From Nitriliruptoraceae bacterium (GTDB lineage: Bacteria > Actinomycetota > Nitriliruptoria > Nitriliruptorales > Nitriliruptoraceae), in the NCBI GenBank assembly GCA_003554005.1, contig PWEU01000210.1:1-15974 (forward strand): a stretch of DNA of 15,974 bases, written 5' to 3'. This document shows positions 5,999 to 12,960 of the stretch, piece by piece. The notes under the pieces are model-generated. The model searched no databases, was not told where the DNA came from, and worked only from the letters and a program-made list of their open reading frames with translations. Position numbers and translations under genes: made by a program. Each line of letters starts with the position of its first letter. The stretch's first letter is position 1.

Positions 5999-6393
5999 GG
6001 ACACCGGGCGACGACGGTGACAGCATCGTCCAGTGGTCCGTGACGGCCCACCGGCTGCGTCGCACCCTGCTCGGGTTGGCAGCGGTGATCGTGACCACGT
6101 TCCTGGTCGTGTCCGCGGCACGCGGCAGCGTGGAGCTGCTGCTGCTCGCGGAGCTGGTCGGGCTCGGCCTGCTGCTGGCCTTCGGCATCGAGGTGGTGGT
6201 CGTCGGCGGCGCGGCGCTCCGGGCGATGCTGACCGCCGGCGAACGCGGCGAGCGCCTGGCGGGACAGGACGTCGGGCTGCTACCGCCCCAGGTGCTGCGG
6301 CGCGCCCGGGGAGCACAGGGGTGCGGGCCCAGCGGCTGTTCGATCGTGGAGCACGATCACGGCTCCGCCACGGACCCGTCCGCCGACGCGTGA
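5995..6393 (+). CDS. Two-helix membrane protein with Cys/His-rich tail
   Basis: A 132-residue membrane protein I do not recognise as a named family. Two hydrophobic helices are clear: residues 24-43 (TLLGLAAVIVTTFLVVSAAR) and 46-72 (VELLLLAELVGLGLLLAFGIEVVVVGG). The tail holds CGPSGC (Cys110 and Cys115) and then HDH at 120-122, which could bind a metal or serve as a disulfide. Its ATG overlaps the stop of the upstream thioredoxin-like lipoprotein as ATGA, so the two are translationally coupled and probably work together. The CX4C spacing is the same as in that partner. This could be a redox couple or copper-handling pair, which is inference. Confidence 0.72.
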   Translation: MRTPGDDGDSIVQWSVTAHRLRRTLLGLAAVIVTTFLVVSAARGSVELLLLAELVGLGLLLAFGIEVVVVGGAALRAMLTAGERGERLAGQDVGLLPPQVLRRARGAQGCGPSGCSIVEHDHGSATDPSADA

Positions 6394-6409
6394 CCGGGGG
6401 CGGCGGAGG

Positions 6410-6760
6410 TCACAGCGCCGGGTCACCGAGGTCCAGCCTGAGCGAGGCCAGCACCCGGGTCAGCTCCCCACCCACCGCCTCGATGTCGAGCGGGAGCCGC
6501 ACATCGGCCCGGGGGAACAGCTCCATGACCGAGACGTCGGTGACGCTGGAGCGCCACCCCCGCTCCTCGAGGTACTCCCCCAGCGCGAAGGACCAGCTCA
6601 GCACCAACGCATCGTGATAGTCGTGGAGGACGAAGGTGAGGAACCGGTTGAAGGGCAGCGCCCACATCCGACCACCGCGCCGGCTGCTGCTCTGGACGCG
6701 GAAGCCCAGCTGCAGCAGCTGGTCGTCGAAGGTGGTGCCCCGTCCGTCGGTGTCGGTCAC
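6410..6760 (-). CDS. Hypothetical protein
   Basis: A 116-residue soluble protein of unknown function, without signal peptide or membrane helix. Visible features are TTFDDQLLQLGFRVQSSSRRGGRMWALPFNRF, then HDYHDALVLSWSFALGEYLEERGW, then a C-terminal helix ELTRVLASLRLDL. The mixed alpha/beta look and short length suggest a single small domain; I cannot name a family. GTG 6758-6760 is preceded by GGAG with a 6-7 nt spacer. Upstream in-frame sequence would overlap the divergent lipoprotein. It converges on the two-helix membrane protein gene with a 16-nt gap, and its start is 28 nt from the divergent coiled-coil lipoprotein. Confidence 0.65.
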   Translation of the reverse strand: MTDTDGRGTTFDDQLLQLGFRVQSSSRRGGRMWALPFNRFLTFVLHDYHDALVLSWSFALGEYLEERGWRSSVTDVSVMELFPRADVRLPLDIEAVGGELTRVLASLRLDLGDPAL

Positions 6761-6788
6761 GACGCGCTCCAGCGCTCGGGAAGCAGAG

Positions 6789-7298
6789 GTGGGGCACGCT
6801 AGCCGCCGGGTCCCTCCCGGCCCGGTCCGGCTGCTGACCGCCGTCGCCGCCATCGTGCTCCTCACCGGGTGTGCCGGCGCGGCCGACGAGGACCTGCAGG
6901 CGGTCGAGGCGCGCCTGGACCGGGTGGAGTCGACGCTGGCCGCCGGCCCCGACGGCGACGAGCTGGCCATGCGGCTGGTGACGGTCGAGGACCGCCTGGA
7001 GGAGCTGACCGCGGGCGCCGATCCCGACGAGCTGGACGAGCGGACCGAGGCCACCGACGCCCGGCTCGCCGAGCTGGTGGACACCCTGACGGTGATGGAC
7101 GAGGAGCTGTCGATCCTGTCCGACCAGCTGGACGACGTCGAGGGTGAGCTCGCCACCGCACTCAGCGACCTGCGCAGCGTGGTGGACGGCGTCCGCGGCG
7201 GACTGGACGAGGTCCGCGCCGACAACGACGAACTGCGGGCACTGATCGTCACCGTCCGTGACCGCCTGGACCGGTGCCAGGCCGACGGCAGCTGCTGA
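6789..7298 (+). CDS. Coiled-coil lipoprotein
   Basis: A 169-residue lipoprotein. The signal peptide has basic residues at 6-7, the hydrophobic run RLLTAVAAIVLLTGC, and lipidation Cys28. From about residue 32 to 165 the mature part is almost wholly helical with leucine and valine heptads (LQAVEARLDRVESTL, LVTVEDRLEELTAG, LDDVEGELATALSDLRSVV), a long coiled coil rich in Asp and Glu. It ends RCQADGSC with two further cysteines. Such proteins tether or space envelope components, but no specific role can be read here. GTG 6789 is chosen because it gives a normal signal peptide; the upstream Shine-Dalgarno is weak. The PASTA kinase follows on the same strand after 118 nt, with its own likely promoter. 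Confidence 0.72.
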   Translation: MGHASRRVPPGPVRLLTAVAAIVLLTGCAGAADEDLQAVEARLDRVESTLAAGPDGDELAMRLVTVEDRLEELTAGADPDELDERTEATDARLAELVDTLTVMDEELSILSDQLDDVEGELATALSDLRSVVDGVRGGLDEVRADNDELRALIVTVRDRLDRCQADGSC

Positions 7299-7323
7299 GC
7301 GGGGCCCAGCCAGGACCCGCCCG

Positions 7324-7358
7324 GCCGGCGCCGGCAGGCCGCGGGAGCTGCCCGGCCT
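7324..7358 (+). terminator. GC-rich dyad region after the coiled-coil lipoprotein
   Basis: The perfect palindrome GCCGGCGCCGGC (7324-7335) is followed by AGGCCG (7336-7341) pairing with CGGCCT (7353-7358). It lies 25-60 nt after the lipoprotein stop. It is a plausible intrinsic terminator without a T tract. Confidence 0.35.
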
Positions 7359-7374
7359 CCGCGGTGGCCTGCCG

Positions 7375-7380
7375 TACCCT
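7375..7380 (+). promoter_or_regulatory. Candidate -10 element TACCCT of the kinase gene
   Basis: TACCCT lies 36 nt upstream of the kinase ATG. It repeats the hexamer seen at 4910, 10646 (minus) and 15649. Confidence 0.45.
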
Positions 7381-7416
7381 GCCCGAGGCCGGTCTCCAGC
7401 GAGGGGCAGCGCGGTC

Positions 7417-9456
7417 ATGAGCGAGCAGCAGGGCACCAGCTCGGCGGCCACCCAGCACCGCCTGGGTGGCCGCTACGTGCTGCGCGAGGAGGTCGGACGC
7501 GGCGGGATGGCGGTGGTCCACCGGGCCCACGACACGGTGCTGGACCGCGAGGTCGCCGCCAAGCTCCTCCACCCGCACCTCGCCACCGACCCCTCCTTCC
7601 TGGCCCGGTTCCGGCGCGAGGCGCGGGCCGCCGCCGCCCTGACCCATCCCAACATCGTCGCCGTCCACGACTGGGGGGAGCACGAGGAGGGCGCCTTCCT
7701 GATCCTCCAGCTGGTCGAGGGCGTGTCGCTCCGTGACGTCCTCAGGGTCCGGGGCCGGCTCACCCCCGAGGAGGCGCTGGCGGTCCTCGTGCCCGCGGCG
7801 GCGGGGCTGCAGGCCGCCCACGACGCCGGGCTCGTCCCCCGCGACATCAAGCCGGAGAACCTGCTGATCGGCCGGGACGGCAGCGTGCGCGTCACCGACT
7901 TCGGGCTCGCCCGGGCCGCCGCCGACGCCACGGCGACCTTCGGTCCGGAGGTGCTGGTCGGCTCCCCCCACTACCTCGCTCCCGAAGCGGTCCAGGGGGC
8001 TGCGGTCGACGGTCGGGCCGACGTCTACGCCCTCGGCATCCTGCTGTTCGAGTGCATGACCGGTTGCCCACCCCACAGCGGGGAGACCCCCTTCTCGACC
8101 GCCGTCGCCCACGTCGAGCGCGCGGTCCCACCCCCTTCCTCGCTCGGCTACGAGCTCGATCCGGCCCTCGACGCCCTGGTCCTGGCGTCCACCGCTCGGC
8201 AACCCTCCGAGCGCACGCGCAGCGCCGCGGCCTTCGCCCACGGGTTGCGGGCGGCGGTCGGTGACACGCCGGGGCTGCTGCCGCAGGTCACCGACGTCCT
8301 GACCATGAGCGTCCCCCCGCGGCCACCGGTGGAGCCCGCCGCGCCCACCCCGCCGCTCGGGACCAACGCCCCGCCACCCGCCCCCGGCCACACGGTCGTC
8401 GTCCCGGTCGCCGAGGTCCAGACCCAGCTGGTGGACACCCAGGACGCGACCGGCGCCCCCCCGGAGCCACCGACCGAGCCGGGCCCATCCCGGCCCCCGG
8501 GCTCCACTGCGTCGACGGAAGCCGAGCCACGCCGCCGGCCTGGTCGTCGACGGCGGCGATGGCCCTGGGTCGTGCTGCTGCTGACCGCGCTGATCGGTGG
8601 CTCGGCGCTCGGCGGTTACCTGCTGTGGGACCGCGTGCTGGCACCCGTGACCCCGGTCCCCTCGGTCCTGGGCTCCCCGGGCGCCAACGCCGAGGAGCAG
8701 CTGGAGCGGGCCGGCTTCGTGCCGCAGATCCTCGACCGGACCGTCCACGACCTCGGGGTCCCCGAGGGCCACGTCCTGCCCCAGGAACCCCACGGGGACG
8801 CCCGGCTCGGCACCGAGGTGCGGCTGGTGCTGTCGGCCGGTCCGCGGCAGGTGATGGTGCCGGAGGTGGACGGCGCCCCGGTGGACGACGCCGTGGCCAC
8901 CCTCACCGCAGCCGACCTGGGCACCGCCGTCACCGAGCGCCACCACGAGCGGGTCCCGCAGGGCCGGGTCATCAGCACCGATCCCCCACCCGGTGAGGAG
9001 GTGGACGAGGGCACGGAGGTGGCCGTGACCGTCAGCCTCGGACCGACCCCGATCGCGGTGCCCGAGCTGGTCGGGTCGGGGCTCGCCGAGGCGCGCACGC
9101 TGGTGCGCGACGCGGGTCTTGAGCTGGTCATCTCCGAGCGCCGCCACGACGCGGCCGCCCCGGTCGACCAGGTGCTCGCCCAGGACCCGGCACCCCGCGA
9201 CACGCGCTACGCCGGCGACGTCGTCGAGGTGGTGGTCTCCGACGGCCCGGCGCCGGTGGCGCTCCCGAACGTGCGGGGGGAACGGGTGGCGGACGCCGTG
9301 GCCGCGCTGGAGGCCCTCGGGTTGGACGTCGAGGTGGAGCGCCGGGGTGGCTTCTCCGCCTTCTTCAACCCCGACCGCGTCTACGACCAGGATCCGGGCC
9401 CTGGGAGCTCGCGGCTGCCCGGTGACACCGTGGTGCTCTACGCCTACGAGCCCTGA
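7417..9456 (+). CDS. PknB-type Ser/Thr protein kinase with four PASTA domains
   Basis: A 679-residue receptor kinase. The kinase domain (about 20-285) has a glycine-rich loop GRGGMAVV, ATP-binding Lys49, alpha-C Glu68, catalytic loop PRDIKPEN (Asp143, Asn148), DFG at 161-163 and APE at 188-190. A Pro-rich juxtamembrane linker covers 300-370, then a basic stop and one membrane helix at about 383-405. Four extracytoplasmic PASTA repeats follow, at about 412-475, 478-542, 545-609 and 612-677. PknB homologues sense muropeptides or lipid II and control growth and cell-wall synthesis. The HRD histidine is Pro141 (codon ccc), which is rare; the other catalytic residues are intact. ATG 7417 follows GAGGGG at 7401. 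No FtsW, PBP or FHA genes of the usual pknB cluster are present. Confidence 0.95.
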   Translation: MSEQQGTSSAATQHRLGGRYVLREEVGRGGMAVVHRAHDTVLDREVAAKLLHPHLATDPSFLARFRREARAAAALTHPNIVAVHDWGEHEEGAFLILQLVEGVSLRDVLRVRGRLTPEEALAVLVPAAAGLQAAHDAGLVPRDIKPENLLIGRDGSVRVTDFGLARAAADATATFGPEVLVGSPHYLAPEAVQGAAVDGRADVYALGILLFECMTGCPPHSGETPFSTAVAHVERAVPPPSSLGYELDPALDALVLASTARQPSERTRSAAAFAHGLRAAVGDTPGLLPQVTDVLTMSVPPRPPVEPAAPTPPLGTNAPPPAPGHTVVVPVAEVQTQLVDTQDATGAPPEPPTEPGPSRPPGSTASTEAEPRRRPGRRRRRWPWVVLLLTALIGGSALGGYLLWDRVLAPVTPVPSVLGSPGANAEEQLERAGFVPQILDRTVHDLGVPEGHVLPQEPHGDARLGTEVRLVLSAGPRQVMVPEVDGAPVDDAVATLTAADLGTAVTERHHERVPQGRVISTDPPPGEEVDEGTEVAVTVSLGPTPIAVPELVGSGLAEARTLVRDAGLELVISERRHDAAAPVDQVLAQDPAPRDTRYAGDVVEVVVSDGPAPVALPNVRGERVADAVAALEALGLDVEVERRGGFSAFFNPDRVYDQDPGPGSSRLPGDTVVLYAYEP

Positions 9457-10592
9457 TCCGCCCCGTCCCGGGGCCGCCCCGACAGCGGTCCCTGCTGCAC
9501 CGTGCTGACCAGCGAACCCGCGGCCGGGCGGCGCTCGGCGCGCTCCAGGGCGAGCGGCACGTCGTCGTCGGTGGCGGGGTAGCCGCGGAGCTCGACCGTG
9601 GACAGCGCCGGCTCCTCGTGGCGCACCCCCGCCAGCACCTCGACCAGCGACAGCCGGACCGCCGTGGTCAGGATCGGTTCCTCGAGCGCGAGCAACTGCC
9701 GCTGACGGCCCAGGGCGAGCAGCGTGGCACCGACCACGAGGTCACCGTCGAACCACAGCTCGGCCCGTTGGACGCGGCCGCTGGCCTCGTAGGCCTCGGC
9801 GTCGTGGTGATCGCCGTTGGAGACGGCGATCGCGGTCACCCACGCCGGTGCAGCCAGCAGCACGTCGACGGTCTCGTCGGTGGCGGGCGGTCGGACCGTG
9901 GCGTCGGCCCTCCACGCCGTCAGCGGATCGGCGTCGACCATCCGGTCGGGCGAGAACACCCGGTCACCCGCAGGTGCGGCGCTCGTCAGGGTCGCGACCC
10001 CGCTGAGCTCGAGGACCTCCGGTTGGCCGAGGTAGCGCTCGACGGTGAAGGTGGCCGCCTCGAGGGGCTGCTCCTCGACCGCGAAGGGTCCGAGCTCGGC
10101 CAGCGCCAGCCCCGCGATGATGGCACCCACCACCACGACCCCCGCCGTCACCGCCACCACCAGGGCGCGCAGGCGCCGACGAGCGGCGCTGCGGCGCGCG
10201 ACGCGCTCGCCCGCGTCCAGGGGAGGTCGCGGCGCCACCGCGGTCCGGTCGTCGAGCTCGAGGTCCAGACCGCACGCCACGCACAGCTCGCGGTCCCTGG
10301 CGTTGACAGCTCCGCAGCTGGCGCAGCTACGGCTCGCGCCCCGACCGCTGGCCGGTGGCAACTCGTTGGAGGTCCAACGCCGTGTCCCACCGAGCGGGGC
10401 GGGGTCGGCGGAGGTACCTGACGATGCGGTGCCGCCGCTGCGGGCTGCGGCGGTCATCACCTCTGGCTCGTGCTGCGCCGCGACCGACGTGCCACACCGG
10501 ACGCAGAACCTGCCGGGCGGTGCCACCTCGGCGTCGCACTCAGGGCAGCGCGCCGAAGCCTCGGCAGGTCCGGTCGTGGTCTCGTCGGGCAC
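9444..10592 (-). CDS. Double zinc-ribbon membrane protein with discoidin/NADase-type glycan-binding-like domain
   Basis: 382 residues. Two cytoplasmic zinc ribbons are visible: C16-C19/C30-C33 (CPEC...CVRC) and C90-C93/C104-C107 (CASC...CVAC). A basic stretch RRSAARRRLR and one membrane helix (about 142-167) follow. The outer part (about 205-338) reads FSPDRMVDADPLTAWRAD, then VTAIAVSNGDHHDAEAYEASGRVQRAELWFDG, the pattern of discoidin-like or NADase-type glycan-binding domains. It may bind cell-surface sugar and signal or anchor across the membrane; that is inference. GTG 10590-10592 lies 53 nt downstream of a TACCCT -10, which rules out the ATG at 10679, located upstream of that element. Its 3' end overlaps the kinase 3' end by 13 nt. 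Confidence 0.82.
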   Translation of the reverse strand: MPDETTTGPAEASARCPECDAEVAPPGRFCVRCGTSVAAQHEPEVMTAAARSGGTASSGTSADPAPLGGTRRWTSNELPPASGRGASRSCASCGAVNARDRELCVACGLDLELDDRTAVAPRPPLDAGERVARRSAARRRLRALVVAVTAGVVVVGAIIAGLALAELGPFAVEEQPLEAATFTVERYLGQPEVLELSGVATLTSAAPAGDRVFSPDRMVDADPLTAWRADATVRPPATDETVDVLLAAPAWVTAIAVSNGDHHDAEAYEASGRVQRAELWFDGDLVVGATLLALGRQRQLLALEEPILTTAVRLSLVEVLAGVRHEEPALSTVELRGYPATDDDVPLALERAERRPAAGSLVSTVQQGPLSGRPRDGADQGS

Positions 10593-10645
10593 GGCGCAGC
10601 CAGGTCCTGAGCGTGGGGAGTGATCCCGCGGGTTCGTCCAGGCGC

Positions 10646-10651
10646 AGGGTA
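10646..10651 (-). promoter_or_regulatory. Candidate -10 element TACCCT of the zinc-ribbon gene
   Basis: Minus-strand TACCCT lies 53 nt upstream of the GTG start. A perfect palindrome lies 2 nt upstream of it, where a regulator could act. Confidence 0.45.
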
Positions 10652-10653
10652 GA

Positions 10654-10665
10654 CCGGTCGACCGG
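10654..10665. promoter_or_regulatory. 12-bp perfect palindrome upstream of the zinc-ribbon gene
   Basis: CCGGTCGACCGG is self-complementary over all 12 bases and falls within the -10/-35 spacer of the minus-strand promoter. It could be an operator, though GC-rich palindromes also arise by chance. Confidence 0.35.
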
Positions 10666-10719
10666 CCCGATCGTGTCACCGACCGCGTCGCCGGCAGCCG
10701 GGACCCGCGAGCGCGGTGG

Positions 10720-10725
10720 TAGCCT
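10720..10725 (+). promoter_or_regulatory. Candidate aroF -10 element TAGCCT
   Basis: GTGG-TAGCCT resembles the other TANNNT elements of the window. It is about 180 nt upstream of the DAHP synthase ATG, so transcription from it would give a long leader. Confidence 0.4.
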
Positions 10726-10749
10726 GCCGGCGAACGCGCGCACCGTCCG

Positions 10750-10875
10750 ATGCCCCGTCACCGGGACGAATCCCGCCGCGCCGGTCGCAGGAGCGGTCGT
10801 CATCTCGCTCGCCGAGCCGTCCGCTGGCGCGATCCGCTGGGTCCGCGGCCGGACGCTGGTGTGTGGGAGAGGTAG
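10750..10875 (+). other. Possible leader ORF upstream of the DAHP synthase gene
   Basis: A 41-codon frame starting at ATG 10750 lies inside the predicted leader and ends at TAG 10873-10875, within the AGGTAGGGG that could serve the GTG at 10885. The peptide is Arg-rich and has Trp at positions 26 and 39 and no Phe or Tyr. It has no clear ribosome binding site. It may be chance; if translated it would be coupled to the enzyme gene. Confidence 0.25.
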
Positions 10876-10905
10876 GGGACGATCGTGGCGAGAGAGGACA
10901 CCTCG

Positions 10906-11976
10906 ATGGTCGTGGTGATGCGTGGTGGTGCCAGCGACGTCGACATCGACAAGGTCGTGCACGCGGTCGCGGAGGCCGGGGGTGACGCCTTCGTCTCCCG
11001 CGGCAAGCACCAGACGATCATCGGGTTGGTCGGCGACCTGACCCACTTCGCCGAGCTCCCGCTGCACGCCTTCCCGGGCGTCGAGGACGTGATCCGGGTC
11101 AGCAAGCCCTACAAGCTGGTCAGCAACGACGCCCACCCCCGTCCGTCCACGGTCTGGGTCGGTGACTCGGCGATCGGCAGGGACACCGTGAGCCTGATCG
11201 CCGGCCCCTGCGCGGTGGAGACCGAGGAGCAGACCCTCGAGGCCTGCCGCATGGCGAAGGAGGCCGGGGCGACGATCCTGCGCGGCGGGGCCTACAAGCC
11301 CCGCACCTCCCCCTACTCCTTCCAGGGGCTCGGGGAGCCGGGACTCGACCTGCTGCAGGCCACCGCCCGGGACCTGCAGCTGCCCTTCGTCACCGAGGTC
11401 GTCACCCCCGCCGACGTGGAGACCGTGGCCGCCAAGGCCGACATGCTCCAGGTCGGGGCCCGCAACATGCAGAACTTCCAGCTGCTCAAGGAGGTCGGCA
11501 TGGCGGGCCGGCCCGTGCTGCTCAAGCGCGGACTGACCGCCACGATCGACGAGTGGATCATGGCGGCGGAGTACATCGCCCAGACCGGCAACCTGCAGAT
11601 CGTGCTGTGCGAGCGGGGTATCCGCACCTACGAGCCGATGACGCGCAACACCCTCGACGTCTCGGCGGTGCCGGTGGCCCAGTCCCTGTCCCACCTGCCG
11701 ATCATGATCGATCCCTCGCACTCCGGCGGCAGGCGGGAGCTGGTGCTGCCACTGATCCGTGCCGCGATCGCGGTCGGCGCCGACGGGGTCATCGTCGACG
11801 TCCACCCGCATCCGGAGTCGGCACTGGTCGACGGACCCCAGGCGTTGGTCAGGGAGGACATGGTGCGGCTGCGGGAGACCGTCGCGCGCTTCGCCGAGGC
11901 CGCCGGTCGGGACGTCGCCCGGGTGGACCACGAGCGCAGCACGGGCGCATGGGGACGTTCCGCCTCGGTGCTGTGA
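10906..11976 (+). CDS. aroF: 3-deoxy-7-phosphoheptulonate synthase (DAHP synthase, type I-beta)
   Basis: A 356-residue enzyme condensing phosphoenolpyruvate with erythrose 4-phosphate, the first step of the shikimate pathway. Residues 1-70 are the ferredoxin-like regulatory domain of the Thermotoga/Bacillus type. The barrel carries LIAGPCAVE with metal ligand Cys102, LRGGAYKPRTSPYSFQGLG at 125-143, GARN, LLKRG, ILCERGIRTYE-type and DPSHSGGRR with His272. ATG 10906 matches the family start (MVVVM...) and follows AGAGGA with an 8-nt spacer. GTG 10885, seven codons earlier with AGGTAGGGG, is a strong alternative. The regulatory domain suggests feedback by an aromatic amino acid. It stands alone, with no other aromatic pathway gene adjacent. 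Confidence 0.95.
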   Translation: MVVVMRGGASDVDIDKVVHAVAEAGGDAFVSRGKHQTIIGLVGDLTHFAELPLHAFPGVEDVIRVSKPYKLVSNDAHPRPSTVWVGDSAIGRDTVSLIAGPCAVETEEQTLEACRMAKEAGATILRGGAYKPRTSPYSFQGLGEPGLDLLQATARDLQLPFVTEVVTPADVETVAAKADMLQVGARNMQNFQLLKEVGMAGRPVLLKRGLTATIDEWIMAAEYIAQTGNLQIVLCERGIRTYEPMTRNTLDVSAVPVAQSLSHLPIMIDPSHSGGRRELVLPLIRAAIAVGADGVIVDVHPHPESALVDGPQALVREDMVRLRETVARFAEAAGRDVARVDHERSTGAWGRSASVL

Positions 11977-11985
11977 CCCCGAGCC

Positions 11986-12015
11986 GTGCCCCGCGGGTCA
12001 GCTCGCCCGGGGCAC
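11986..12015. terminator. Hairpin between aroF and the SDR gene
   Basis: GTGCCCCG (11986-11993) pairs with CGGGGCAC (12008-12015) around a 14-nt loop, starting 10 nt after the aroF stop. It overlaps the last codons of the convergent SDR gene. There is no T tract. Confidence 0.5.
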
Positions 12016-12918
12016 CCGCCGTGGATCGGCGGCGGCCAGCGCATCGGTGAGCCCCGTCATGGACGTCCACGGGTAGCGCTGGCGGCAACGACCCCCGTCC
12101 CGCACGACCGCGTCCTCCCGGGCCGAGGGCAGCAGTCCCAGCGCCAGGGCGGGCGGGATCCCCGCCGCGACGGCCGCCGCCGTCGCCACCGCCTCCGGCG
12201 GCAGGTACGGCACCCGGAGCCGCACGAGCTCGCGCGCCCCGAGCTCCTGCCGGGTCCGGTGGAGCAGCTCGGCGTAGGTCAGCACCTCTGGACCACCGAC
12301 GTCCAGCACCTGCCCGTCCGCCCAGGGATCGTCGAGCACGACCAGCAGCAGCTCCAGGAGGTCCTCCAGCGCGATGGGCTGGGTGAGCGACGCCGCCCAG
12401 GGTGGGTCGAGCTGGACCGGGAGCCGCGCCGCGGCCAGCAGGAGGTCGAAGGACGCGCTCCCGGCACCGAGCACGATCCCGGCCCGCAGCTCGGTGACCG
12501 GGACCGGTCCCTGGCGCAGCTCCACACCAGCCTGCTGGCGGGCGTAGAGGTGCACCGAGGTGGTGCTGAGACGGGCCTCGTCCACCAGGCCGCCGAGGTA
12601 GACCACCCGCCGCACCCCGGCCAGGTCGACCCCGTCGCGGAACCCCGCCGCAGCCTGCCGCTCGCGCGCGACCAGATCGCGGGTCGAGCCACCCATCCCG
12701 TGGACGAGGTAGTAGGCCGCCGCAGCCCCGTCGGCGGCCCGGAGCACCGCCTGAGCGTCCTCGACCCGACCCTGCACGACGCGGACGTCATCCCGCCACG
12801 GGGCACGCAGCCGCCCCGGATCCCGCACCAGGCAGGTGACCTCGTACCCGTCGGCCAGCAGCCGTGGGACCAGCGCACCCCCGACGAACCCGGTCGCTCC
12901 GGTGACCAGCACGTGCAC
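11998..12918 (-). CDS. NAD(P)-binding SDR/epimerase-like protein
   Basis: A 306-residue atypical short-chain dehydrogenase. The Rossmann motif TGATGFVGG is at residues 6-14. The segment AAAAYYLVHGMGG, then VRRVVYLGGL, then VTELRAGIVLGAGSASFDLL, and QPIALEDLLELL match the NDUFA9/YlbE-like SDR-a group, whose substrates are mostly unknown. The usual YxxxK catalytic pair is not evident, as in many NmrA-like members. GTG 12916-12918 follows AGGAG with a 5-6 nt spacer. It lies 42 nt after the threonine aldolase stop, so it is probably the last gene of that operon. It converges on aroF with a 21-nt gap. Confidence 0.85.
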   Translation of the reverse strand: MHVLVTGATGFVGGALVPRLLADGYEVTCLVRDPGRLRAPWRDDVRVVQGRVEDAQAVLRAADGAAAAYYLVHGMGGSTRDLVARERQAAAGFRDGVDLAGVRRVVYLGGLVDEARLSTTSVHLYARQQAGVELRQGPVPVTELRAGIVLGAGSASFDLLLAAARLPVQLDPPWAASLTQPIALEDLLELLLVVLDDPWADGQVLDVGGPEVLTYAELLHRTRQELGARELVRLRVPYLPPEAVATAAAVAAGIPPALALGLLPSAREDAVVRDGGRCRQRYPWTSMTGLTDALAAADPRRVPRAS

Positions 12919-12960
12919 GGTGGCTCCTGTCGGCGGGGTCGGCGTGGCGGAACGCGGCGC

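Noticed and set aside
4541..6316. Long minus-strand open frame opposite the thioredoxin-like lipoprotein
   Set aside because: Its product is low-complexity with no family match, while the plus strand has a lipobox, a thioredoxin-like domain and coupled translation. Long antisense frames are expected at this GC content.
7249..9147. Long minus-strand open frame opposite the kinase
   Set aside because: It is a shadow of the PASTA kinase: Gly/His/Arg/Asp-rich with no recognisable domain.
10540..11931. Minus-strand frame opposite DAHP synthase
   Set aside because: The plus-strand enzyme is conserved end to end; the antisense product is compositionally biased.
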